From positions 1-34,771 of the IMG/VR virus record IMGVR_UViG_3300037225_000218: a stretch of 34,771 bases of DNA. One strand, written 5' to 3'. This document shows, piece by piece, positions 23,488 through 31,618 of the stretch (position 1 is its first letter; each line of letters opens with the position of its first letter). Made by a program: the position numbers and the translations under genes. Under the pieces are notes generated by a model. It was not told where the DNA came from. It was given only the letters and a program-made list of their open reading frames with translations, and ran no database searches. The stretch is from a virus.

Positions 23488-24651
23488 CTAGACTTCTATT
23501 CCCAACTCTGCGGCTCTGCGTTCGTACGCTTCAGCAGCAGAGGATTCAGTCTTCTGCCCGGTCGCCTGATTCACGCTGTTGCGTTGAGTGGGCCGAGCCG
23601 AAATCTGACGGGATCGACGTTGGACTGACTGTTGAACTTGCTTTCTCCCATCGGCCACGCGAAGTTCCGCTGTTTCGATGAGATGAGCCCGTTTGAGTGC
23701 TTCCGTCACCGAAAGCTCTCGGCCCTGCAACCTTGCTCCGCTTCGCAGTTGGTCCGCGAGTTGAGCGACATGTTGCCTGGACGCCGACTGTGCCTGATTC
23801 AGCACCGGGCCTTTGCCGTAGACGTTCGAGTAGGACTCGGACAGCTTCTCAAAGACACCGTTCGCCTCACTGGCGATAGCCTGCCGCTCTTGTGCCGCGA
23901 GAGTGGCCTTCTCGGCCATGTACTCATTTCGCATTGCACGCAACTCATGCAACTCTTGACCGAGCGGCTTCAAGAGTTTCTCAACCATGTCGTCGCCGTT
24001 GACTTCAGCGAATTGCCGAAGACCATCGGGAGTATACAAAGCGTCGAGAGCATTGGGCTGACCCTGTGCGGCGGGAGCGGCCTGCTGCTGGGCGGGCGAA
24101 TACGCCGGGCCAGAAGCAGCCGGATTCACGCGGGACAAGTTCGCGTAAGCGACAGCCACGTTCTGTAAAGTCTGTTCCAACAACTCCGGGTTGTCTTTCG
24201 CGAGAACGTTTAGCTGCTCCTCCGTCCAGCCGAATTCAATCGCGATGCCCTTGAGCGTCGGATCAATTTCAGGAGCGGCTTCCTCTTCTTCATCCGCTTG
24301 TTCGGGTTCCTCTTCAGCGGGCTCGTCTTCAACCGCCGCTTCCCCATCGCCCTCCAGGCCTTCCTCTTCCAACTCTTCCTGCTGCTGCTTGGCCTCACGC
24401 TTCAACGCTTTCGCGGAGCGGGGGGCCATCGGTTGACTGGCGGCGGGCTTCGGAGACAGAGGCGATTGCCCATCGGTAGGCTTCGCCTCCATCGGCGTGG
24501 ACGGAGTAAATTGCCCGTCATTCGCCAGGGTAGCTTCTTCGCCTTCGGCCCGGCCCATCACATCCGCGATGTTGCTAAGAACTTCGGGGGACACATCAGG
24601 CTGTGTGGCCTGGGAATCGTCGATAGACACGTCGTTGCTGGACTCGGGCAT
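23488..24651 (-). CDS. scaffold-like protein
   Basis: A 387-residue protein placed between portal and capsid genes, where phage scaffolds lie. Residues about 75-135 are a highly acidic helix-forming stretch (QQQEELEEEGLEGDGEAA and on). Then come DPTLKGIAIEFGWTEEQLNVL, a Gln/Ala linker, and a helical basic C-terminus with ADGRKQVQQSVQRRSRQ, as expected for capsid binding. The ATG at 24651 is preferred because GGAG lies seven bases upstream; the in-frame ATG at 24657 has it only one base away. It has its own promoter about 50 bases upstream. Confidence 0.7.
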   Translation of the reverse strand: MPESSNDVSIDDSQATQPDVSPEVLSNIADVMGRAEGEEATLANDGQFTPSTPMEAKPTDGQSPLSPKPAASQPMAPRSAKALKREAKQQQEELEEEGLEGDGEAAVEDEPAEEEPEQADEEEEAAPEIDPTLKGIAIEFGWTEEQLNVLAKDNPELLEQTLQNVAVAYANLSRVNPAASGPAYSPAQQQAAPAAQGQPNALDALYTPDGLRQFAEVNGDDMVEKLLKPLGQELHELRAMRNEYMAEKATLAAQERQAIASEANGVFEKLSESYSNVYGKGPVLNQAQSASRQHVAQLADQLRSGARLQGRELSVTEALKRAHLIETAELRVADGRKQVQQSVQRRSRQISARPTQRNSVNQATGQKTESSAAEAYERRAAELGIEV

Positions 24652-24702
24652 TTTCATTCTCCGTTATAGGCCCTCATTATCGGACCTTCATCTTCAGAAC
24701 TA

Positions 24703-24731
24703 AGTATACCACACAAAGTGGCGTACGTCAA
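24703..24731 (-). promoter_or_regulatory. promoter for scaffold gene
   Basis: On the - strand: -35 TTGACG (24731-24726), 17-base spacer ending TGTGG, -10 TATACT (24708-24703). It fills most of the gap between the zinc-ribbon and scaffold genes. Unlike the next promoter it leaves a normal leader with GGAG. The leader also holds one TTATCGGAC element (24677-24685), the same as the iteron-like sequence near the window end. Confidence 0.85.
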
Positions 24732-24739
24732 GTTTTTTC

Positions 24740-25105
24740 TCATAATTTCTTGACGAAGGAGGCATCAGAAGAGCGGTCGTCCCACCCTAGATCGCGGAAG
24801 ACTCTGTTTCGCTGGGCAGTGCTTCGGATAACCATACGCCCATCAGGCAAGAATTCATGATCGGGAAAGCGTCTCTTAGCCTCTGAAATCTGTGACGGGT
24901 GGACTCCCAGAGCCTCGGAATAGACCGGATGCGTAAAGTCATTGGGAGTGCTGCATATTTCGGCCTGGAAATTTCGTACCATGATGGACAGAACGTTCTT
25001 CCCAGAGCAGATGGGGCAGGGGGTGGGTTCGTTCCTGCATTCGATGGATCGAAGGACTTCGTGGACGCCTCCGCATAGCTTGCACTGAAACACGTAGATT
25101 GGCAT
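24740..25105 (-). CDS. zinc-ribbon protein (FmdB-like N-terminus)
   Basis: A 121-residue protein starting MPIYVFQCKLCGGVHEV with a second pair CPIC, the zinc-ribbon layout of FmdB-like small regulators. The C-terminal part (SEALGVHPSQISEAKRRFPD, then EFLPDGRMVIRSTAQRN) recurs in phage proteins behind portal genes; its role is unknown. The ATG at 25105 has GGAG about seven bases upstream and gives the usual MPIY start; 25117 would overlap the portal stop. A role in portal or capsid assembly is only suggested by position. Confidence 0.65.
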   Translation of the reverse strand: MPIYVFQCKLCGGVHEVLRSIECRNEPTPCPICSGKNVLSIMVRNFQAEICSTPNDFTHPVYSEALGVHPSQISEAKRRFPDHEFLPDGRMVIRSTAQRNRVFRDLGWDDRSSDASFVKKL

Positions 25106-25116
25106 TAGGTTCTCCA

Positions 25117-26931
25117 TTAAGCCGGGCCAGCCGGCTGTGGTGCCGCTTGCTGAACCGCCGAGTTACCCTCTTGCTGTGGACTGATCCCGCCATTCGGCCC
25201 CATTTGAGCGGGATTCGGCTGCCCTGGATTCATCGCCGGAGGAGCGGGGGATGGGCCAGGAGGCTGGGCCTGTTGCATGTATGGAGCGGCCTTAGACGGA
25301 TTCACGCCCATTTTCTGGCTCATCTGCATCATGGTCCACGCGGTGAATTCCGGCGTGTTCATAAATTGATCGGCGTCCTCGATCCCAACGTCCTTGGCGA
25401 TGCGTAGAAGGAACTCGCCAATCTTGAACCCGGGGCCGAGCATTTGAGCCGCCTGGGCCGCAGCGGGGATGACGTTCGTAGCGAACTCCAGCTTTCTGCG
25501 AACCGCCGTGTTGGGGTCTTGGCGGGCCATGCTGAAGGGCTCGACGTGGACGTGGAAGTCAAGCCAATCGCCTTGCCGAACGTCCGGGCTAAGGACGACT
25601 TGCTCATCTTGACCGTTGACCCGGCGAGCCAAAGGAAGCTCGATAAGCGGATCAGTATGAAGATAGAAAGCAAGGTCGCCACCGACTTCTCCGGTGAATT
25701 GATACACCAGAGCCTGCATGTCCGACAAGCGAACATTGGTGTTGGCCTGAAGCATTTCGCTCTGCGTGGCAGTAGGAGCCGAGGCCGACGTGCCCTGAAG
25801 CAAGTCCGTGTTGCCGGCCTGCTCGCTGAACTTTTTGCTGATCCACTCCATGTACGTGTAGGCATCGTTGCTGGTGCCGCCGTACTTTACTTCCTTGATG
25901 GCGTTGATGTCGTCCACCCGAACCGTCTCTCCGTCATCGGATTCCGCGATGCTGTTAGCATCTTCGACAGCCGAGCCTTGATACGCCAGCACTTGCTTAA
26001 GACGTTCAGCCTGCCGCGACAACTTTCGGGCAATACGATTCCCCAGGATGTGAAGATCATACCAGATTCCGGCGGGAGCCACTGGCAGAACGTTATCCGG
26101 AACGTACGTGAACCCAAGCATATGGTACTGTCCACGATATGGACCTTCGTAATCAACCACGCGTAGAAACGCATCCTGTTGATCGCCTCGACGATACGGG
26201 AGCGTAACCACCACTTTTTCCTGCGGAAAGTAGACTTCAACAAGGTCAACATAGCGGTTAATCTCCTGGAACCGTTGGGCCGACTTATCCCCGATGATCT
26301 TCTCCGCAGGGCCGTCGCCAGGGTCCATGGAGTCGTACCGGCTGGAAAGCTTCTGGACCACCTTCTCATCGTACAGTCCGGACGCCATAAGGTCATCCAT
26401 GCTCACACGGAAACGGTGCCCCATGAACGCCTGCTCTTCCCAATCGCGAGCCATGGGGTCCAGGACCATGTCATCAGGGTCGATGCGTTCAGCGTACGGC
26501 TGCCCAATCTGCACGTCCACGCCTTCAATCGTGATAAATTCTTCGGAGGATGCAATGCCGGTCTTCATGAAACCCGCCATGAACAGGGCGTCAGTGATAA
26601 CCTTTCGCAACGTGCTGCGTAGCCCAATGCGTTTGGACAGATGATTGATAGCCAGCCCCAGGATATCCCCATATTGGCGATAAGGAAGAACGTCGGTGCG
26701 AACAGCGAAATGCGGATCGTTGTAGACAAGGTTGGGGACGAGCGTCGTTACCGCTCCGTACAGAAGATTCAAAGGGGCAGCCTTACGATCCTCTTCCGAA
26801 CCAGGGAACATCTTGGAGTAGAACCGGCCCGTCATTTGAGAAAGAAAGCGTCCACGAGCCCTCCGGAAATGGTCGAACTTAGAGCAAGAAACATTAACTG
26901 CCCGGCTGACATTGATCGGATTGATCTTCAT
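25117..26931 (-). CDS. portal protein
   Basis: A 604-residue protein likely to form the twelve-subunit portal through which DNA enters and leaves. N-terminal helices (HFRRARGRFLSQMTGRF), LNLLYGAVTTLVPNLVYNDP, IGLRSTLRKVITDALFMAG, and DPDDMVLDPMARDWEEQAF are common in podovirus-type portals. The C-terminal 70 residues are Pro/Gln-rich and probably disordered. It follows large terminase by a few small genes, as usual. GGAG lies about eight bases upstream of the ATG. The start overlaps the end of the degraded HNH gene as ATGA, so that remnant provides the upstream context. Confidence 0.85.
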   Translation of the reverse strand: MKINPINVSRAVNVSCSKFDHFRRARGRFLSQMTGRFYSKMFPGSEEDRKAAPLNLLYGAVTTLVPNLVYNDPHFAVRTDVLPYRQYGDILGLAINHLSKRIGLRSTLRKVITDALFMAGFMKTGIASSEEFITIEGVDVQIGQPYAERIDPDDMVLDPMARDWEEQAFMGHRFRVSMDDLMASGLYDEKVVQKLSSRYDSMDPGDGPAEKIIGDKSAQRFQEINRYVDLVEVYFPQEKVVVTLPYRRGDQQDAFLRVVDYEGPYRGQYHMLGFTYVPDNVLPVAPAGIWYDLHILGNRIARKLSRQAERLKQVLAYQGSAVEDANSIAESDDGETVRVDDINAIKEVKYGGTSNDAYTYMEWISKKFSEQAGNTDLLQGTSASAPTATQSEMLQANTNVRLSDMQALVYQFTGEVGGDLAFYLHTDPLIELPLARRVNGQDEQVVLSPDVRQGDWLDFHVHVEPFSMARQDPNTAVRRKLEFATNVIPAAAQAAQMLGPGFKIGEFLLRIAKDVGIEDADQFMNTPEFTAWTMMQMSQKMGVNPSKAAPYMQQAQPPGPSPAPPAMNPGQPNPAQMGPNGGISPQQEGNSAVQQAAPQPAGPA

Positions 26932-27163
26932 AAGTATTTCTCCAGGTACTCCCTCGCCTTCATTAAGCGAGCTACAGAGTCACCAGCCATGCCGATCAAC
27001 GTATTGCAGCATTGGCAAAGCAAGCCACGGACTTTTCCAGAAACGTGGTCGTGGTCGATTCCGAGAAGTTTCGCCCCACCTCCGCTACACGCTCTGGATG
27101 CCGAAGACGGTACTTCCTTTGGGCCTCTCTCTGATAAGCCCGCATTTCTTCGACCGTTTTCAT
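26928..27163 (-). pseudogene. degraded HNH endonuclease VII-type gene
   Basis: A third endonuclease copy, broken. From ATG 27163 (GAGG upstream) the first frame encodes an intact family N-terminus: MKTVEEMRAYQREAQRKYR and then LRHPERVAEV. The C-terminal core, [19 protein letters not shown] and MAGDSVARLMKAREYLEKYL, is in a different frame ending at 26928. The part that should lie between them, with the first zinc Cys pair, is missing. So there is an internal deletion plus frameshift. The first frame ends by itself at 26996. The gene cannot make an active enzyme; its 3' end overlaps the portal start codon. Confidence 0.75.
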
Positions 27164-27183
27164 TGCATTGCCTCAAGAAAGGA

Positions 27184-27224
27184 AGCCTCGCGTGGGTGTG
27201 GTAGAAACCAGCCCACGCGAGGCT
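27184..27224 (-). terminator. strong hairpin, candidate terminator
   Basis: Perfect 13-bp inverted repeat AGCCTCGCGTGGG / CCCACGCGAGGCT (27184-27196 and 27212-27224), with a further TGGT/ACCA pairing inside the loop. On the - strand it is followed by TTCCTTTCTT, an interrupted U-rich tract, so termination may be partial. It lies between the 94-residue gene and the broken HNH gene/portal. It may instead be an RNA-stability hairpin. Confidence 0.55.
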
Positions 27225-27296
27225 CACCTAAAGCCGGGTCACACGTTGGATGCTCTCGCATCAGGGCTCCCCGGCCTCCCCCTGCCCATCCCTGGG

Positions 27297-27581
27297 CTAC
27301 TCGGCCTGGGGCTCACTGGCCAGCCCGCTGATGTACTGGCCCACCTTGTCGCTCTCTTTTAGCCAGCCGGCGAGGCGAAGAACGTGCCCATCCTCCAGCG
27401 TGATCTTGCCGGTGTAGTCCGGGCGGTTCTCGTTGCCTTCCTTGTCGTTAGCGAACAGGACAAAGCGATTCGACTCATCATACTGCTTTTCCCCGCTGCT
27501 CTTCGAGGCCGGCTTCGCCGACGCCTTGGACTTGGTGGTGGCCTTCGCCTTGCGACCGAGCTTCTTGAAATCGACAGCCAT
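27297..27581 (-). CDS. small conserved phage protein, unknown
   Basis: A 94-residue protein: basic Lys/Ala/Ser-rich N-terminus (KAKATTKSKASAKPASKSS) and a compact second half with RFVLFANDKEGNENRPDYTG, KITLEDGHVLRLAGWLKES and YISG. The DYTGK...GW(L/V)KE pattern is seen in small phage proteins of unknown function, probably a small beta fold. The ATG at 27581 has GGAG about eight bases upstream. The leader contains a 9-bp hairpin and follows promoter 27650-27678. Confidence 0.6.
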   Translation of the reverse strand: MAVDFKKLGRKAKATTKSKASAKPASKSSGEKQYDESNRFVLFANDKEGNENRPDYTGKITLEDGHVLRLAGWLKESDKVGQYISGLASEPQAE

Positions 27582-27610
27582 GAGACACTCCGGGCAAATT
27601 GTTGTTCTCT

Positions 27611-27632
27611 GTGACAGCACGCTGCTTGTCAC
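27611..27632 (-). promoter_or_regulatory. leader hairpin
   Basis: In the transcript the arms GTGAC(A)AGCA and TGCTGTCAC pair over 9 bp with one bulged A and a GCG loop. It lies about 18 bases after the -10 box of promoter 27650-27678 and about 30 bases before the start codon at 27581. It may stabilise the leader or affect translation. Confidence 0.45.
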
Positions 27633-27649
27633 TCACGTTCAGATACTCC

Positions 27650-27678
27650 AGTATACCACACGAATAACGCCAAGTCAA
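27650..27678 (-). promoter_or_regulatory. promoter, extended -10 type
   Basis: On the - strand: -35 TTGACT (27678-27673), 17-base spacer ending TGTGG, -10 TATACT (27655-27650). It lies directly after the stop of the membrane-anchored protein gene and would drive the 94-residue gene and, through the weak terminator, the portal. Confidence 0.85.
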
Positions 27679-27684
27679 ATGGAA

Positions 27685-28191
27685 TTATGGAGTTTCCACG
27701 AACTCGAACACGTTACCCACCGCTTCAGGGCAAATCATGAACGCCAAGTTCCCGGACTTATCGGGCCGCATGACCACGACATCGTTCGCATAATACACGC
27801 CCCGGACATGAATCTTCGCATGGGCCGGGTTGCACGTCACCAGGACCACCGGATGCCCCGAAAAATCGCGGGCCATCTGTTCCGCAAATGTTTGCACCGG
27901 CACCGGCTTACCTTCCGCTGGAACAATGCACCACACGCCATTGATCTGGTTCCCATGACAGAACACCATGACTGCATCCGAGAACCGCCGGCTGACTTCA
28001 GCCCGCCAAAGGAACTCACACTCCACCGTACTGTCGCTCGGTTCGATCAAGTCCACAACAGCAATCGTCGCAAAGTGGGGGCAGGGTCGGGTAACCGCGT
28101 AGAGTCGCCATCCTATGATTGCCCCTGTCAACAAGCACAGCAAAGCCGGGCCAATCCACCACGAAACCTTTTTTTCGTCAATCGTCTTCAT
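27685..28191 (-). CDS. membrane-anchored protein, candidate caspase/CHAT-like fold
   Basis: A 168-residue protein: short basic N-terminus, one membrane segment (about residues 11-30, WWIGPALLCLLTGAIIGW), then a soluble domain. In that domain SDAVMVFCHGNQ (His79-Gly80) is followed some 40 residues later by HPVVLVTCNPAH (Cys120-Asn121). A strand ending in HG and a later hydrophobic strand ending in Cys-Asn/Glu is the arrangement of caspase-fold peptidases and CHAT domains. No family can be named with certainty. The ATG at 28191 is chosen for the GGAG six bases upstream; it overlaps the previous gene by 14 bases. If active it would work at the membrane; substrate and role are unknown. Confidence 0.5.
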   Translation of the reverse strand: MKTIDEKKVSWWIGPALLCLLTGAIIGWRLYAVTRPCPHFATIAVVDLIEPSDSTVECEFLWRAEVSRRFSDAVMVFCHGNQINGVWCIVPAEGKPVPVQTFAEQMARDFSGHPVVLVTCNPAHAKIHVRGVYYANDVVVMRPDKSGNLAFMICPEAVGNVFEFVETP

Positions 28192-28447
28192 GTTCATCTC
28201 CAATGAATTGTGTATGTTCAGGTTCTTTGTCTGACTCCCGAACAAATCGGGCGTACGCAATGGGATAGATAGCGGTGAGTCCTCGGGAGCGATCTTCATC
28301 GTAGACATAGACAAGCTCGTCGATTCGGGTGTATAAGAGGACAACCTTCTCTCGGGGAGGGAAGAAGATGCGAGCCTCGGGTAAGGTGCTGACTTTTGCC
28401 AATTGTCCATCGAGTGGTCCTCCAACAAACTTCACCTGAATTTCCAT
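28178..28447 (-). CDS. small phage protein with GGPLDG motif
   Basis: An 89-residue protein starting MEIQVKFVGGPLDGQLAKV. The F(V/I)GGP.DG motif at the start marks a widespread small phage family of unknown function. The middle (EKVVLLYTRIDELVYVYDED) is beta-rich and the tail is acidic. ATG 28447 has GAGG about seven bases upstream and is 7 bases from the terminase stop. Related proteins are usually found near packaging or replication genes. Confidence 0.65.
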   Translation of the reverse strand: MEIQVKFVGGPLDGQLAKVSTLPEARIFFPPREKVVLLYTRIDELVYVYDEDRSRGLTAIYPIAYARFVRESDKEPEHTQFIGDEHEDD

Positions 28448-28454
28448 AGAAGCC

Positions 28455-30338
28455 TCACCGTGACCAAGCCCACTTCTCGGAACGTTTCTCTTGGTGCGTC
28501 CGCCGCCGGTCGGCAAACGAATTCACCGGCGGTCGATTCGGTCGTACGATTTCCGTTGTCGGTAAATCCTTACGACCGAGAACAACTAACGCATCACTTA
28601 TTACGTGGTCCCCATGAAGGGCTGCCCCGCCGCCCTCTTCTGAACCCACTGTTCCAGGCTCAATCTTACCCTTCTCCGAATACACGTAATCGAGAGCCTC
28701 ATCCAAAGACTCTTTGCACGGATTCATGATCGTGCAGAGTTTCAAGGCATCGCGATACATGCCCAGCAACATTTCCTTTCGAGACGGAGACGACTGCCAA
28801 CCCCAGCGTCCGGTCGGCGTGTCAGTCCGGGTGCTGTCCGTTTTCTGATAATAGATCGACGGGTATCCGAGGGACAGCAACTTTCGGCCAAAGATTACGC
28901 CAGGGCCATTCTTCTCGAATATGATAAGGGGGGCAGCAATGCCGCCGAACCACACGCCGGCGAAGGCGGCGACTTCCGCAAGCTCCTCGGGGGACGTGTA
29001 GGCATCCCAAAACTTCGCAACGATCAGATTCGTGCTGTTGTCCAGGACTGTTATCACCGAGTTGCTTGATCCGGACCCGGCCGATATGTCTATGCCGAAC
29101 ACGTACCGGGTAAGCTGATGCGGCCGAGACTGCCCCGTCTTTTCGTCCGGAATGAGCGGCACCCAAAACCGCCACGGGCGGCGGGCCGGATTTTCCGCCC
29201 AGGCGACCACCTTGGACTGCATCTGCCGTATGAACGAGAACTTCTCTTCCTGTGGCAAATCCGAATCGAAGGCAATGTTGCCGACCGCAAGCGGAGGCGT
29301 CTCGAACTTCTTTCGGTGCTGCTCCACTTCCTCCGCGTCAAAGAAGGCATCGCCGGCCCGGCCATGCTCCATGTCTAGGTTCTGTGCGATGTTCTTCTTC
29401 GACCGGCGGGTTTTCTGATCCTCATAGTACGGGCTCGTCCACCGCAAGCAATCGCGAACCGGGTCGTAAACTTGAGTCGCGTCCCTGCCCTTCAAGGGAT
29501 GATGCCACCAGGGGAATTCCACCAGAACGGCATCGCGAACGCCTGATTTAACCGCCTTGAAAATTCGAGTAAACTGCGTGTTTGGACCGCTCGGGGTGCT
29601 GTTGAAAATGCGACACGAGCTTGTATCCGCTGTTGCCAAGTCAATCTCTTCCCCGGTCGCCACGCGGGCGAATTCATCCAGAAGAATGGCAGTTTTGCGG
29701 GAGGCTTGACCGGCGTTCTCATTGGTGCTTTCCCCCTCAATCGACGTGCCCAGGTCTTGATTTTCAAGGTGAAGCTTCGTATCCACAATTTGCTTCGGCC
29801 GCATCCACTCGGGTTGCCATCGCAGGAGATACCTATGCTTTTCAAAGAGGGAGTCCATGTCGCCGCGACGGTCAACGAGGGATTCTTTGCGAGACAACTC
29901 TAAAAACGTCGTAGACGGAACGAATTGCCAATACCACTGGAACAACGCGACGATGAGCCAAGATGCTCCCATGTCGCGAGACTTCGATATTAGAACGTCG
30001 TGGCCGGTCTTTATCGCCTCGTGCATCTTCACTAAAGCATCGTCTTGAATCTTCCAGGTCACGAACGGTACGTGAGACGATCCGCCCGTCACGGATGTTT
30101 CGTGACCCGACCCGTCCACGGACTTCTGGAGGAAAGTCCACCCCATCAAGTTGAGCCAGTAAATCGGTGACTGACGGCAAGCGAGTTTGATGCGACGACG
30201 AGTAGAGAAGGAATTCTTAGCCGCACGCAACAGGCTACGCCGCCACTCAATGTTCTTGGGAACATGCTTAGGGATTTCCAACCCGGTATATGGGTCAGTC
30301 ATGGCGTCGGTGTATTGTAGAACGATTCCAGCGTTCAC
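28455..30338 (-). CDS. terL: terminase large subunit
   Basis: The packaging motor, 627 residues. ATPase half: Walker A-like LISKSRDMGASW (about 117-127, where Arg121 and Gly124 replace the usual GK pattern, as in many terminases), Walker B AILLDEFARV (Asp221-Glu222), and coupling motif RIFNSTPSG near 243. Nuclease half: FGIDISAGSGSSNSVI (Asp416) and a late GDHVISDALVV. The GTG at 30338 is chosen because GGAGG lies six bases upstream; ATG 30302 has no site. The three genes before it are paralogues and the small-terminase-like gene lies beyond them. Confidence 0.93.
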   Translation of the reverse strand: MNAGIVLQYTDAMTDPYTGLEIPKHVPKNIEWRRSLLRAAKNSFSTRRRIKLACRQSPIYWLNLMGWTFLQKSVDGSGHETSVTGGSSHVPFVTWKIQDDALVKMHEAIKTGHDVLISKSRDMGASWLIVALFQWYWQFVPSTTFLELSRKESLVDRRGDMDSLFEKHRYLLRWQPEWMRPKQIVDTKLHLENQDLGTSIEGESTNENAGQASRKTAILLDEFARVATGEEIDLATADTSSCRIFNSTPSGPNTQFTRIFKAVKSGVRDAVLVEFPWWHHPLKGRDATQVYDPVRDCLRWTSPYYEDQKTRRSKKNIAQNLDMEHGRAGDAFFDAEEVEQHRKKFETPPLAVGNIAFDSDLPQEEKFSFIRQMQSKVVAWAENPARRPWRFWVPLIPDEKTGQSRPHQLTRYVFGIDISAGSGSSNSVITVLDNSTNLIVAKFWDAYTSPEELAEVAAFAGVWFGGIAAPLIIFEKNGPGVIFGRKLLSLGYPSIYYQKTDSTRTDTPTGRWGWQSSPSRKEMLLGMYRDALKLCTIMNPCKESLDEALDYVYSEKGKIEPGTVGSEEGGGAALHGDHVISDALVVLGRKDLPTTEIVRPNRPPVNSFADRRRTHQEKRSEKWAWSR

Positions 30339-30755
30339 TTAGCCTCCAATGATTCTTCCAATGAAACTCCCCTGGAAAGCTATGCTAAATGAATTCAGAA
30401 TCCATACGCCACTGTAGGAGTGAGCGACATTCGCCGCAGAAGTTCGGGGTAACGCGACTACCGTCCCGCCTGATGGGTACACAACAGACGATGCGGCGTT
30501 AAGCGGCGTGTTCCAAGTGAACAAAGGCAAAGAGGAAAAATCCGGTACCGCTCCATCGGACCGAGAAACTAAAACGAGTTGCCCAGCGGGCTGATTCTGG
30601 TCAACTTCCAAACAAAGACACTCCAGTAGAAGCCGCTGTCCTGAACGAACCACAACAGGCTTCCCATCGGAATTGTTCGGGGCGAGAGCTACCGTGTATG
30701 CACTGGAAGTAGAGAATGTCCCAGTAACATAGGTTCCACCAGAAAAAGCGTCCAT
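30339..30755 (-). CDS. small beta-rich protein, paralogue 1 of 3
   Basis: A 138-residue protein of the same type as its two upstream neighbours: start MDxFxGGTYV, a middle with VVVRSGQRLLLECLCLEVDQNQ, PLFTWNTPLNAASSVVYPSG, and an end in FIGRIIGG. The pattern suggests a single beta-sandwich domain. AGGAAG lies before the ATG. Ends immediately before the terminase GTG (TAAGTG), so it is likely co-translated with packaging genes. Function unknown; a virion surface or decoration role is a guess. Confidence 0.6.
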   Translation of the reverse strand: MDAFSGGTYVTGTFSTSSAYTVALAPNNSDGKPVVVRSGQRLLLECLCLEVDQNQPAGQLVLVSRSDGAVPDFSSLPLFTWNTPLNAASSVVYPSGGTVVALPRTSAANVAHSYSGVWILNSFSIAFQGSFIGRIIGG

Positions 30756-30757
30756 AT

Positions 30758-31177
30758 TTATCTTCCTATCACACGGCCGATGATCGTAACATCTACGTAG
30801 CCGTTGTAAAGGGGAGAAAACCGAAGAAACAACCCTGCGTTACTGTGCGACACGCAGGACGCAGTAGTTTCCGGGCACGCAACTACCGCCCCAGGTGATG
30901 GATACGAAATGGATTGGACAGCGTAATCCTTTGTCGTCCAAGTGAACAGAGTCGTCTCTATTGTTGCCCCCGTTCCATTCGAGTCAAAAAACAGGGTGAT
31001 GTTTTCATACCCTTGGTTCGCATCCATCGACATGAACACATGTTCCAGAACGAGACGTTGCCCAGCCCGGACCTTAATTAGCTGAAGGTCCATATCCCGA
31101 AAAGCCAAAGGAAAGTCGGTCCGTCCGCCGCAGTTTCCGCACAAGAAAACGTAGGTTCCTCCAGCAAACGAATCCAT
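30758..31177 (-). CDS. small beta-rich protein, paralogue 2 of 3
   Basis: A 139-residue protein sharing with the next gene MDSFAGGTYV, IKVRAGQRLVLEHVFMSMD, TTLFTWTTKDYAVQSISYPSPG and the end IIGRVIGR. It differs by CGNCGGRTDFP near residue 13. Closest in alignment to the protein at 30339-30755. No enzyme motif. Confidence 0.6.
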   Translation of the reverse strand: MDSFAGGTYVFLCGNCGGRTDFPLAFRDMDLQLIKVRAGQRLVLEHVFMSMDANQGYENITLFFDSNGTGATIETTLFTWTTKDYAVQSISYPSPGAVVACPETTASCVSHSNAGLFLRFSPLYNGYVDVTIIGRVIGR

Positions 31178-31184
31178 AAGTTTC

Positions 31185-31589
31185 TCACGAGTTGATAATG
31201 CGACCGACCAGCGTAATGCGAGTGGCCGCAGAAGCCACGGACTGAACGACGTACAACGTGTTCACGTTACTAGCCGCAAACTTTCGGCTCGCCAAAGCTC
31301 CTGCCACGGGAAACACAACTTGCCCATTCGCCGGAAGCGATACGGATACCAACTCTTCGCCGGAAGCCAAGCTGCCGTTGCCGTCTGTGTCAGCGAAGAC
31401 TGTAATGACGGATGAAGTGCCCCCATTCGCCAGGAGCAAGTTGTCGATGATCATCCGCCGGGTCAAATAGTTGGCGGGAGACACAGAAATACCGTCAGCG
31501 TCGAATAGGGGAATCGGAGTAGCCGTTCGCAAATCATCGCTTGCGATGTATCCGCGAACATACATGCCGGTAGGGAATTGATTGTCCAT
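31185..31589 (-). CDS. small beta-rich protein, paralogue 3 of 3
   Basis: A 134-residue more distant relative: PTGMYVRGYIASDDLRTA at the start, LTRRMIIDNLLLANGGTS and VITVFADTDGNGSL in the middle (a Ca-binding-like DTDGNG), VVFPVAGALASRKFAASN, and the end ITLVGRIINS. Same size and same ending as its neighbours. AAGG lies before the ATG. Confidence 0.55.
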   Translation of the reverse strand: MDNQFPTGMYVRGYIASDDLRTATPIPLFDADGISVSPANYLTRRMIIDNLLLANGGTSSVITVFADTDGNGSLASGEELVSVSLPANGQVVFPVAGALASRKFAASNVNTLYVVQSVASAATRITLVGRIINS

Positions 31590-31618
31590 GAGCGAGACCT
31601 TCGTGGTAAAACCGGAGC

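Noticed and set aside
27478-27678. Small - strand frame beginning near promoter 27650-27678
   Set aside because: It would start upstream of the predicted RNA start, and the overlapping 94-residue gene has the better ribosome binding site. A GTG at about 27636 is possible but unsupported.
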